This document shows positions 51,963 to 60,905 of a stretch of DNA of 64,000 nucleotides, piece by piece. The position numbers and the translations under genes were made by a program. Numbering within the stretch: position 1 is the first letter of the stretch; each line of letters starts with the position of its first letter. Source of the stretch: Kribbella sp. NBC_00382 (GTDB lineage: Bacteria > Actinomycetota > Actinomycetes > Propionibacteriales > Kribbellaceae); the NCBI RefSeq assembly GCF_036067295.1, contig NZ_CP107954.1, positions 4,092,001 through 4,156,000 on the forward strand, given 5' to 3'. The notes beneath the pieces were generated by a model that saw only the letters and a list, made by a program, of their open reading frames with translations, ran no database searches and was not told the origin of the DNA.

Positions 51963-51988
51963 ATTCATTGCAGGAACCTGCAATGAAT
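51963..51988. promoter_or_regulatory. 26-bp perfect palindrome, candidate operator
   Basis: ATTCATTGCAGG, a 2-nt spacer and its exact complement form a 12-bp inverted repeat. It lies 34 bp upstream of the candidate -35 box and 77 bp past the MerR stop. It could be an operator, or a terminator of the MerR gene, though no U-tract follows on the minus strand. Confidence 0.55.
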
Positions 51989-52064
51989 ATGACAGATTCA
52001 AAGAATGGTGCAATCGTGGTCGTTTTTTCGCGGGCTTTGTTTGAAGGATCAATGGTTTTCGTAT

Positions 52065-52433
52065 TCAACGCGGCCGGTTGTGCGGCGGTGGCAGCATGCC
52101 GCTGCGGCCGAGCCAGCGCAGCGCGCGCTCGCGATCGATCTCGGCCGCGCTCGGCGGTGCGCTGAGTCGGCCGGTGCGGTAGCCGAGATTGCGCAGGTCG
52201 GCGGCGACGGACGGTTCGGCCAGTGCTTTCAGGGCGAAGGCGAGCGCGGCCGGCGTCACGTCGTACCGGCGTTCCAGTTCGAGGGCGAGCCGGACGGCGG
52301 CGAGGTCGCGGTCGTCGTACTGGCGCTGGGTGTTGCGGGCGGCCCGGGATCTGGGCAGTAGCCCGATCGCCTCCCGGTAGCGCAGCATCCGGGGGGTAGT
52401 GCCGAGGGTCTTCGCCGCTTCCGTGATGCGCAT
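52065..52433 (-). CDS. MerR family transcriptional regulator
   Basis: The 122-residue protein has the MerR winged helix at its N-terminus: MRITEAAKTLGTTPRMLRYREAIGLLPRSRAARNTQRQYDDRDLAAVRLALELER. The rest is a short helical dimerisation region without metal-binding Cys pairs. The usual RYYE is RYRE here. It could control the bacteriocin operon downstream, the divergent ahcY, or itself. A palindrome overlaps its own promoter region. Confidence 0.85.
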   Translation of the reverse strand: MRITEAAKTLGTTPRMLRYREAIGLLPRSRAARNTQRQYDDRDLAAVRLALELERRYDVTPAALAFALKALAEPSVAADLRNLGYRTGRLSAPPSAAEIDRERALRWLGRSGMLPPPHNRPR

Positions 52434-52444
52434 GACAGCAATCC

Positions 52445-52466
52445 TGACATTTCAGTGTCAGAAATG
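52445..52466. promoter_or_regulatory. Candidate MerR operator, nested inverted repeats
   Basis: CATTTC-N7-GAAATG (52448-52466) overlaps TGACA-N6-TGTCA (52445-52460). The site lies 12 bp before the merR start and about 35 bp upstream of the ahcY -10 box TAGGCT (52502-52507). Confidence 0.45.
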
Positions 52467-52501
52467 CCGACCCAGCCGACCGGGACCCCCGTCGCGCCCT
52501 C

Positions 52502-52507
52502 TAGGCT
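52502..52507 (+). promoter_or_regulatory. Candidate ahcY -10 box TAGGCT
   Basis: TAGGCT would start a leader of about 42 nt that contains AGGGGAG before the ATG at 52556. No SAH riboswitch fits in so short a leader. Confidence 0.4.
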
Positions 52508-52555
52508 CGACTCCGGCAGCAAGCACAACGACATCCCCAGGGGAGCGGCAACGGT

Positions 52556-53992
<1,437 letters not shown>

Positions 53993-54000
53993 GTTGTTTC

Positions 54001-54040
54001 CGAGGGGCGCCGTACCGGTCATCCGGTACGGCGCCCCTCG
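54001..54040. terminator. Strong bidirectional terminator hairpin
   Basis: An 18-bp perfect stem (CGAGGGGCGCCGTACCGG and complement) with loop TCAT sits 8 bp after the ahcY stop and before the convergent RDD gene. The run after it is GTCATTCC, with few T residues. Confidence 0.85.
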
Positions 54041-54106
54041 TCATTCCCTGGCGGGAATTGAGGCTGCGGCGGACGACCATGGTGCGGCCGGGGTGGGCGG
54101 ACAGTT

Positions 54107-55135
54107 TCAGGACCACTGGTCGGGTTCGCTGCCCGGTGCGTGCCAGCCCTGGGCGTTGACCTTGGTGGGTTCCGCAGAGGGTGCTTGCGGTTGGCGGTGC
54201 GGCGGTGGGGGTGGCGCGTAGGGCGGCGGCTGCGCGCCGTACGGGTTCGGCGGCGCAAACGGCCCAGCCGGAACGGCGTACGGGTTGGGCGCAGCGGCTG
54301 GCGCGGCGTACGGGTTGGGCTGGCTGGGTTGGCCGAAGGGGCCGGTCGGGGCGGCGTACGGGTTGGTGCTGTACGTCGCTCGAGCCGTTGCTAGGCGGGC
54401 CAGCTCGCGGCGGCGGCGTTCGGCCAGTACTGCGGACAGGAACGCGGGCGCGATGATGTGGACCGGCGGGGCAGGAGCCGTCACCTGTCCGACGCGGTAG
54501 GCGAGCGCATCGCCGATCGCCACCCGGGCACTGACCTCCAGCTCCATGTAGCGGGCCAGGTATTCGCGGCACGTGTTGGCCAGTTCGTCCGACAGCCGCG
54601 ACAACTCCAGCGACTGCGCCCACATGACCAGATGCCCCGGTACGAACAGCGGCGGCGACGCCATCGGCTGGTGCCGTTCGCGGATCACCACCGTGCCCGC
54701 GACCATGTCGCCGATCCGCTTGCCCTGCTTGTTCATCAGGCTCGCCACGATCCCCGGGCTGGCCGCGAACCAGGGCGCGAAGTCCACGAACAACCAGAGC
54801 AGCCCGCGGACCAGCGCATGCCGGAACCGGATCGAGCTGCCGTCGTCGCGGACTACCTTGAGCCCGAGGATCAGCTTGCCGAGCGTCTTGCCCCGGGTCA
54901 GCGTCTCCATCACGACCTTGTACCCGACCACGACCAGCAATACGGTGATGATCGCCAGCGCGGCACCGAGCGCCGGGCTGGCCTCGACGATCAGGAACCC
55001 GAGCAGGAAACCGAGCAACGTGCCCAGCACGATCATCTGGATGACGAAGTCGATCGCACAGGCCAGTGCGCGGGTCGGCATCCGCGCGATCCGCACCTGG
55101 AGGACGACCGCTTCCCCCGTGACCAGCTGAGACAC
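54107..55135 (-). CDS. RDD family membrane protein with Pro/Tyr-rich tail
   Basis: The 342-residue protein starts with an RDD domain (about 15-155): ARMPTRALACAIDFVIQ with the R and D, two long helices, ETLTRGKTLGKLILGLKVVRDDG and MNKQGKRIGDMVAGTVVIRE. The C-terminal third is low-complexity with repeats of PNPYAAP, ANPYAVP and PNPYGAQ. Its function is unknown. It is divergent from a SpoIIM-family gene, an arrangement conserved in Actinobacteria. GGGAGGGG precedes the GTG start. Confidence 0.85.
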   Translation of the reverse strand: MSQLVTGEAVVLQVRIARMPTRALACAIDFVIQMIVLGTLLGFLLGFLIVEASPALGAALAIITVLLVVVGYKVVMETLTRGKTLGKLILGLKVVRDDGSSIRFRHALVRGLLWLFVDFAPWFAASPGIVASLMNKQGKRIGDMVAGTVVIRERHQPMASPPLFVPGHLVMWAQSLELSRLSDELANTCREYLARYMELEVSARVAIGDALAYRVGQVTAPAPPVHIIAPAFLSAVLAERRRRELARLATARATYSTNPYAAPTGPFGQPSQPNPYAAPAAAPNPYAVPAGPFAPPNPYGAQPPPYAPPPPPHRQPQAPSAEPTKVNAQGWHAPGSEPDQWS

Positions 55136-55173
55136 CCGCGCCCCTCCCTAGCCGAATTCAGACACCCCGGACA

Positions 55174-55189
55174 GCTAGTGTGACCTAGC
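55174..55189. promoter_or_regulatory. GCTAG-N6-CTAGC inverted repeat in a divergent promoter region
   Basis: A 5-bp inverted repeat lies midway between the RDD and SpoIIM genes. TAGTGT inside it may be the -10 box of the SpoIIM gene. The symmetry may therefore reflect opposed -10 boxes, not an operator. Confidence 0.35.
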
Positions 55190-55219
55190 CAAGAGCCAGC
55201 TGAGGCCAGGGGAGGGTTG

Positions 55220-56218
55220 ATGGACGTCGAGGCGTTCGTGTCCGTGCATCAGCCGCAGTGGGATCGGCTGGCCGCGCTGACCCGGCGGCAGCGCCGGTTG
55301 ACCGGTGCTGAGGCCGATGAGCTGGTATCGCTCTACCAGCGGGTGGGGACGCACCTGTCCGCGCTCCGGGCGAGTGGAGCCGACCCGGTGACGATTGGCC
55401 GGCTCTCTGGTCTCATCGGAGATGCAAGAGGCGCAGTGACGGGTGCACAGGCACCTGTCTGGCGTGACATCTCCCGGTACTTCCTGGTGAGCTTCCCTGC
55501 CGCCCTGTACGCGTCCCGCCGCTGGTGGCTCACCATCGGCCTGCTGTTCTACCTCGTAGCGGCCTGGATGGCGTGGCGGATCATCGCGCACCCAGAGGTG
55601 CTCGACTCGGTCACTACCCCGGCGCAGATCCAGCAGCTCGTCGACAAGGACTTCGCCAACTACTACTCCGAGAACCCGGCCCAGGACTTCGCACTGCGCG
55701 TCTGGATCAACAATGCGACGGTCTCGGCCGCAGTACTGGCTATCGGCGTACTGCTGGTCCCGACGATGTTCGTGCTGTGGAGCAACGCGATGAACCTCGG
55801 CATCAATGCCGGGGTGATGATCGGCCACGACCGGGCCGGCGTGTTCTTCGGCCTGATCACGCCACACGGCCTGCTAGAGCTGACTGCGGTGTTCGTCGCG
55901 GCGGCGGCCGGCCTGCGGCTCGGCTGGTCGTGGATCGCGCCTGGCCCGAGAACCAGGATGCACGCGCTGGCGCAGACCGGTCGCGCCACGGTCGGGATGG
56001 CGATCGGTCTTGGCGTCATCCTGTTGATCACTGGTTTGATTGAAGCGTTCGTCACGCCGTCAGGGCTCCCGACCGCGGTCCGGGTCGGCATCGGCGTACT
56101 GGTCGAGATCGGGTTCTTCGTCTACGTCTGGACGCTCGGCCGGCGGGCTGCCAGGGCCGGCGAGTACGGCGACATCGAGCTGGCCGAGCGCGAGGCGAGC
56201 GCGCCCGTCTCCGCCTGA
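55220..56218 (+). CDS. Stage II sporulation protein M family membrane protein
   Basis: The 332-residue protein has a cytoplasmic N-terminal part (DVEAFVSVHQPQWDRLAALTRRQRRLTGAEADELVSLYQRVGTHLS), then about six helices with the family motif LWSNAMNLGINAGVMIGHDRAGVFFGLITPHGLLELTAVFVAAAAGLRLGW. SpoIIM relatives occur widely outside endospore formers, where their role is unknown. The ATG at 55220 is preceded by GGGGAGGG. Confidence 0.87.
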   Translation: MDVEAFVSVHQPQWDRLAALTRRQRRLTGAEADELVSLYQRVGTHLSALRASGADPVTIGRLSGLIGDARGAVTGAQAPVWRDISRYFLVSFPAALYASRRWWLTIGLLFYLVAAWMAWRIIAHPEVLDSVTTPAQIQQLVDKDFANYYSENPAQDFALRVWINNATVSAAVLAIGVLLVPTMFVLWSNAMNLGINAGVMIGHDRAGVFFGLITPHGLLELTAVFVAAAAGLRLGWSWIAPGPRTRMHALAQTGRATVGMAIGLGVILLITGLIEAFVTPSGLPTAVRVGIGVLVEIGFFVYVWTLGRRAARAGEYGDIELAEREASAPVSA

Positions 56219-56252
56219 ACCGACCGTTTCCGGGGCGGGTACAGGGTTCTCT

Positions 56253-57020
56253 ATGAGGACCGCCCAGCAAGCACAGAACAGTCGCCTGTACGCCGTCGCG
56301 ATCACCGTCGGCCTGATCGCCTACGGCGTCGTCCACCTGTTGATCGCGTGGATCTCGCTGCAACTCGCCTGGGGAAAGAGCTCAGAGGGCGCCGACCAGC
56401 AAGGCGCACTGCAGGAGCTGGCCAGTAAGCCGTTCGGTGGCGTGCTCTTGTGGATCGTCGCGGTTGGGCTGCTGGCGCTGGTGATCTGGAAGGTGCTGGA
56501 GCTGGTCTACGGTCACCTCGACACGGAGAAGAAGGTCTCGTCGATCGGCCGCGGCGTCGTCTATCTCGCGTTGTCGATCAGCGCGGCCAAGGTCGCCATG
56601 GGCTCCTCGCAGTCCGGCCGTAGCCAGTCGAGCGGAATGACCGCGAAGCTGATGCAGAACGGCGCCGGCCGGGTGCTGGTCGTGATCATCGGCCTGGTGA
56701 TCATCGGCGTCGGCGTCCGCCAGATCTACAAGGCGGTGACGAAGAAGTTCACCGAGGACCTGACCGGCGGCGTCTCGGAATCGACCATCATGCTCGGCCG
56801 GGTCGGCTACGCCGCCAAGGGCATCGCCTTCATCATCGTCGGCGGCCTGTTCGCCTACGCGTCGATCGACTACGACCCGAAGAAGGCCGGCGGCCTCGAC
56901 GCAGCGTTGCGCACGATCAAGGACCAGCCCTTCGGCTCAGTGCTGCTCACCCTGATGGCTCTCGGCATCGCCTGCTTCGGCGTCTACTGCTTCGTCTGGT
57001 CCCGCAACGCCAAGCACTAA
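56253..57020 (+). CDS. DUF1206 membrane protein
   Basis: The 255-residue protein consists of three two-helix repeats of the DUF1206 type: RLYAVAITVGLIAYGVVHLLIAWISL, KVSSIGRGVVYLALSISAAKVAMG and LGRVGYAAKGIAFIIVGGLFAYASI, each with a G-x-x-A/G-x-G helix. Function is unknown. The ATG at 56253 was chosen because it precedes the first repeat; the longer frame upstream overlaps the SpoIIM gene. Its stop overlaps the convergent kinase gene by 3 nt. Confidence 0.87.
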   Translation: MRTAQQAQNSRLYAVAITVGLIAYGVVHLLIAWISLQLAWGKSSEGADQQGALQELASKPFGGVLLWIVAVGLLALVIWKVLELVYGHLDTEKKVSSIGRGVVYLALSISAAKVAMGSSQSGRSQSSGMTAKLMQNGAGRVLVVIIGLVIIGVGVRQIYKAVTKKFTEDLTGGVSESTIMLGRVGYAAKGIAFIIVGGLFAYASIDYDPKKAGGLDAALRTIKDQPFGSVLLTLMALGIACFGVYCFVWSRNAKH

Positions 57021-58906
57021 CGCGGGAGCCTGGCCCTGATCGTCGTACCGTCACCCGGCGAGGACACGATCTCGAGTGTGCCGTGATGGATCCGGACCCG
57101 TTCGTTCATCCCGGCCAGCCCGTGCCGCGTCCCGACGGAGGCCGCGGCGACGTCGAACCCGGACCCGTCGTCACCGATCTCGAGCGTGACGGCGGTCGCC
57201 CGTACGTCGACGAGCAGCCGGGCCGCCTTCGCCCCGGAGTGCTTCGCGACATTGGTGAGGGCTTCCTGCGCCAGCCGGTAAACCGTCAGCTGCACACTGT
57301 CGGACAGCCCGGCCGGGTCGCCGTTGATCTCGAGCTCGACCTGGATTCCCTGTTCGGCAAGGCCCTCGATCAACGCTGGTAGCTGGCCGAGCCCCGCCGT
57401 CGGCGTCTGAACGGGCGAGCCGGGTTCGCCGCGCAGCGCCCACAACATCCGGTCGAGCTCGGTCAGTGCACGCCGGCCGGTGTCGCCGATCCGCTGGTAG
57501 CCCTGGACGGCTTCCTCCGTCTTGTGAGCCTCGGCCTGGATGACCATCAGATTGACGTGGTGCGCGACCACGTCATGCAGGTCACGCGCGATCTGGGCCC
57601 GCTCCTCCAGCAAGACCTGGGTCTGCTCGTGTTCCTGGTTTCGCTTGAGCAACTGCTCCTCGCGAACCGAGGTCTTCTGGCTTCGGCGTACGGTCCGCAC
57701 CAGCAGCCCGAGGCACCAGGGTGCGAGCAGGGCGACGGAGTACGAGAGCGGCCAGACCCGGTCGAAGGCGGTCTCGAGCAGTCCGAGCCCGGTCTCGTTC
57801 CCGAGGTCGCCTGGGAACAGCCACGTAGCCGCCGCCTGCTGGTTCGCATAGACGAGCTTGAGCAGTTCATGGGCGCCGAGCCCGCTGCTGGCCAGATACA
57901 TCGCTGCCAGTACGCCGCCGGCCAACAGCGCGGAGAAGGCGGGCCTGCGCCAGACCGCGGCCGAGTACAACGCCACCGCCAACGCGACGATCAGTACCCA
58001 GGGGATTTGGCCTGCGGCGTATCCCGCTGTGGCGGCCAGGCCGAGTACGACGCACGGTACGACCGGCAGCCGCCGGCGTAGTACGAGCGTCAGCGGTGCA
58101 AGCAGCAGCAAGACTGTCAGCGCCCCGCGGATCCCCACCTGATAGTCGGCCCCGATCCGCGAGTGGTCCCACAGCTGGACGAGGCCGAAGCCGACCGCGA
58201 GCAGCCCGTCGAACCTCCACGGGTTGCCCCGATCTTCGATCCGTACGGCGTCGTCGAGCAGCGGGGCCAGGCGGGATCGGAGGTCGACCGAGCGCAGCAG
58301 ATAGCCCACCAGCCAGATGGCGGCGAGTATCAGCGACAACCAGGCGGGCCAGGGCTGGATCGTGTTGTGCTCGGTGTAGTCCGAGGCCTGGATCCGCGCA
58401 TAGTTCGGGAAGAGCCAGGTCGGTGTGTCCGGGCGGCAGTAGACCAGGTCGATCACCTTCGGCCAGATGGTCGAGGCGACCACCACCGGCAGGAAGACGA
58501 TCACCGGCGCCGCCGAGCGGGTGGGCGGATGTTGAGACTGGGCGGCCGACAAGAGGGCCACGGCCAGGCACACCAGCAGTACCGGGTCGGTGTTCGTCGG
58601 GAGATAGGCCAGGGTGATCGCGGCGGTGAGCGCGACGCAGGGGATCAGCGGTCGGGTCTCCCGGAAGACCAGGGTGGCCGGCGCCAGAATGATGCCCAGG
58701 GCAACCCAGGGGTCGACGAAATGCCAGCGCTCGGTGCCGCCGATCAGGAAGATGTCGGCCACCATCGCGCAGACGCCGAGCAGCGCGACCAGCAGGCCGG
58801 CGATCGGGACGGTCGTCGGCAGCGACCGCGCGGGAAACGGCCGGATGCTACTGGTCTGGGCGCTCACCTCCACATTCTGTGGCGGACGGAGGTCCGTCGG
58901 CGTCAC
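57017..58906 (-). CDS. NarL-type sensor histidine kinase, large membrane sensor
   Basis: The 629-residue kinase has about 10-12 predicted membrane helices in its first 410 residues, then the HisKA_3 dimerisation helix with phospho-acceptor His in RAQIARDLHDVVAHHVNLMVIQ (about 443) and an HATPase domain ending GSGFDVAAASVGTRHGLAGMNERVRIHHGTLEIVSSPGDGTTI. Such kinases pair with LuxR-type regulators, but none lies beside it here. The GTG at 58906 has AAGGAG overlapping it, so the true start may be a few codons farther in. Confidence 0.88.
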   Translation of the reverse strand: MTPTDLRPPQNVEVSAQTSSIRPFPARSLPTTVPIAGLLVALLGVCAMVADIFLIGGTERWHFVDPWVALGIILAPATLVFRETRPLIPCVALTAAITLAYLPTNTDPVLLVCLAVALLSAAQSQHPPTRSAAPVIVFLPVVVASTIWPKVIDLVYCRPDTPTWLFPNYARIQASDYTEHNTIQPWPAWLSLILAAIWLVGYLLRSVDLRSRLAPLLDDAVRIEDRGNPWRFDGLLAVGFGLVQLWDHSRIGADYQVGIRGALTVLLLLAPLTLVLRRRLPVVPCVVLGLAATAGYAAGQIPWVLIVALAVALYSAAVWRRPAFSALLAGGVLAAMYLASSGLGAHELLKLVYANQQAAATWLFPGDLGNETGLGLLETAFDRVWPLSYSVALLAPWCLGLLVRTVRRSQKTSVREEQLLKRNQEHEQTQVLLEERAQIARDLHDVVAHHVNLMVIQAEAHKTEEAVQGYQRIGDTGRRALTELDRMLWALRGEPGSPVQTPTAGLGQLPALIEGLAEQGIQVELEINGDPAGLSDSVQLTVYRLAQEALTNVAKHSGAKAARLLVDVRATAVTLEIGDDGSGFDVAAASVGTRHGLAGMNERVRIHHGTLEIVSSPGDGTTIRARLPR

Positions 58907-58991
58907 TCCTTCGAGTGATGCTCAGCCGGCGCCGATGAAGCCGGCGACCTCGGCGTCCGTGACCCGGCGCAACGATACTGTGACAAAAATA

Positions 58992-59006
58992 CGTCAATCG
59001 TTGACG
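58992..59006. promoter_or_regulatory. CGTCAA-TCG-TTGACG palindrome before the peptide ABC operon
   Basis: A perfect 6-bp inverted repeat lies 60 bp before the binding-protein gene. Its right half, TTGACG, could itself be the -35 element, so a protein bound here would control the operon. Confidence 0.45.
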
Positions 59007-59068
59007 AACGGTAGCTAAATGGTGTGGTTTTCTCCCTAAACCACCAGGGCGGAAGGTGCGTGGGGCGG

Positions 59069-60880
59069 ATGCGGAGATGGATCGGCGCGGCGGCGGCGAT
59101 GGGGATGCTGGCGCTCGGGGGACTGTCAGGAGTGACCGCTCAGGCGGTTCCTCAGGCTGACCCGGTGGCGCCCAAGGTGATCAGGGTGGGTGCCACCCAG
59201 TCGGTGGACTCGCTGAATCCGTTCCTGGCCGTCCGGCTGGTCTCGTCGTCGATCCACCGCTGGATGTACGGCTTCCTGACCGTGCCGGACGCCAAGACCC
59301 TGCAACCCAGTCCCGACCTGGCCGAGTCCTGGACCACCTCGCCGGACGGGTTGACCTGGACGTTCAAGATCCGCCAGGCCAAGTGGTCCGACGGCCAGCC
59401 GATCACGGCCGACGACGCGGCCTGGACGTTCAACAAGATGATCACCGACGACGGCGCCAAGACCGCGAACGGCCCGGCGGTGGAGAACTTCGCCAGCGTC
59501 ACCGCGAGCGGCCAGGACCTGACGATCAAGCTCAAGGCCCCGCAGGCGTCGATGCTGGAGAACCCGGTGCCGATCATGCCCAAGCACGTCTGGGAGAAGG
59601 TCGGCGACATCGCGAAGTACGAGGCGACCGACTTCCCGGCCGTCACGAGCGGCCCGTACGTCGCGGTGGAGCAGAAGAAGGACCAGTACGTGAAGCTCAA
59701 GGCGAACCCGAACTACTGGCGGGGCGCGCCGAAGATCGACGAGCTGCAGGTGATCTTCTACGACAACCCGGCGGCCGCGATCGTCGGGCTGAAGAAGGGC
59801 GACATCGACCTGATCGGCCGGCTCGCGCCGCCGGACTTCGAGGCGCTCAAGGGCGACGCCAACATCGTCCAGTGGAACGAGCAGGGCCGGCGGGCGACGT
59901 ACCTGCAGATCAACCACGGCGCGACGACCAGTGACAACAAGCCGATCGGCGACGGGCATCCGGCGCTGAAGGACCCGAAGGTGCGGGAGGCGCTGCACTA
60001 CGCGATCGACAAGCAGAAGCTGGTCGACGAGGTGCAGAACGGGCTGGCGGTGCCGGCCGACGGATCGATCATCCCGCCGATGTACAAGGACTTCTTCTGG
60101 CAGGCATCGGGGGCCACGAAGGTCAGCTTCGACCTGGCCAAGGCGAACCAGATCCTCGACGAGGCCGGCTACAAGAAGGGTGCCGACGGCATCCGGACGA
60201 TGCCCGACGGGTCGCGGAAGCTGCAGTTCCGGTTCAGCATCCACACCGATACGCCGATCGAGGAGAAGCTCGCGGAGTACCTGACCGGGTGGTTCAAGGA
60301 GCTCGGCATCACGCTCACCACCAAGCGGCTGGACTCGAGCAAGTTCACCGAGGAGACCGGGACGACGGCGCTGTTCGACATCGCGATCAGCGGCTGGTCG
60401 GTGAACCCGGATCCGGAGGAGGTGCTCGCGACGCACCTGTGCAGCCGGCGGCCGACGGCGTCCGGTGAGGGCGGCGGTACCGAGTCGTTCTACTGCGACC
60501 CGCAGTACGAGGCGTTGTACCAGCAGCAGTTGAAGGAGCTCGACCGGCCGAAGCGGGCCGCGATCATCAAGAAGATGGAGGAGCGGCTCTACACGGACGC
60601 GCCGGTGATCGCGCTGTACTACCCGAACGACCTCGAGGGCTACCGCAAGGACCGGATCGCCTCGATCACGCCGATCCCCGAGGACAAGGGCATCCTGTAC
60701 GGCGGCAGCGGCTACTGGCCGTTCTACACGCTGCAAGCCGTCACCAAGGACGCCGGTACCGACGAAGGCGGCTCCAACACCGGCCTGATCGCCGGCGTGG
60801 CCGCGGCCGTCGTAGTACTGCTCGGAGGCGGCTTCTTCCTCACCCGCCGCCGCAAGACTGTGGCGGACGACCGCGAATGA
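59069..60880 (+). CDS. Peptide ABC transporter substrate-binding protein with C-terminal membrane anchor
   Basis: The 603-residue protein has a signal peptide (RRWIGAAAAMGMLALGGLSGVTAQA) and a family-5 binding fold (VIRVGATQSVDSLNPFLAVRL, AESWTTSPDGLTWTFKIRQAKWSDGQPITADDAAWTF, PKVREALHYAIDKQKLVDEV). It ends with a membrane helix, GLIAGVAAAVVVLLGGGFFL, and the basic tail TRRRK, so it stays on the membrane at its C-terminus without a lipobox. A GTG nine nt upstream of 59069 is also possible. It starts the peptide-import operon. Confidence 0.87.
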   Translation: MRRWIGAAAAMGMLALGGLSGVTAQAVPQADPVAPKVIRVGATQSVDSLNPFLAVRLVSSSIHRWMYGFLTVPDAKTLQPSPDLAESWTTSPDGLTWTFKIRQAKWSDGQPITADDAAWTFNKMITDDGAKTANGPAVENFASVTASGQDLTIKLKAPQASMLENPVPIMPKHVWEKVGDIAKYEATDFPAVTSGPYVAVEQKKDQYVKLKANPNYWRGAPKIDELQVIFYDNPAAAIVGLKKGDIDLIGRLAPPDFEALKGDANIVQWNEQGRRATYLQINHGATTSDNKPIGDGHPALKDPKVREALHYAIDKQKLVDEVQNGLAVPADGSIIPPMYKDFFWQASGATKVSFDLAKANQILDEAGYKKGADGIRTMPDGSRKLQFRFSIHTDTPIEEKLAEYLTGWFKELGITLTTKRLDSSKFTEETGTTALFDIAISGWSVNPDPEEVLATHLCSRRPTASGEGGGTESFYCDPQYEALYQQQLKELDRPKRAAIIKKMEERLYTDAPVIALYYPNDLEGYRKDRIASITPIPEDKGILYGGSGYWPFYTLQAVTKDAGTDEGGSNTGLIAGVAAAVVVLLGGGFFLTRRRKTVADDRE

Positions 60881-60905
60881 CCTGCGCTCGGGCTCGGGTG
60901 GCGCG

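Larger units (their letters stand above)
51744..52064 (-). other. 321-bp regulatory gap upstream of the bacteriocin gene
   Basis: The gap is clearly richer in A and T than the surroundings. It holds a candidate promoter at 51900-51929 and a 26-bp palindrome at 51963-51988. No coding frame in it is convincing. Confidence 0.5.

Noticed and set aside
55174..55189. Strong operator between RDD and SpoIIM genes
   Set aside because: The inverted repeat is only 5 bp per arm and can be explained by opposed TAG-containing -10 boxes.
60781..60880. LPXTG sortase signal at the end of the peptide-binding protein
   Set aside because: The C-terminus has a helix and basic tail but no LPXTG-like pentapeptide before it.
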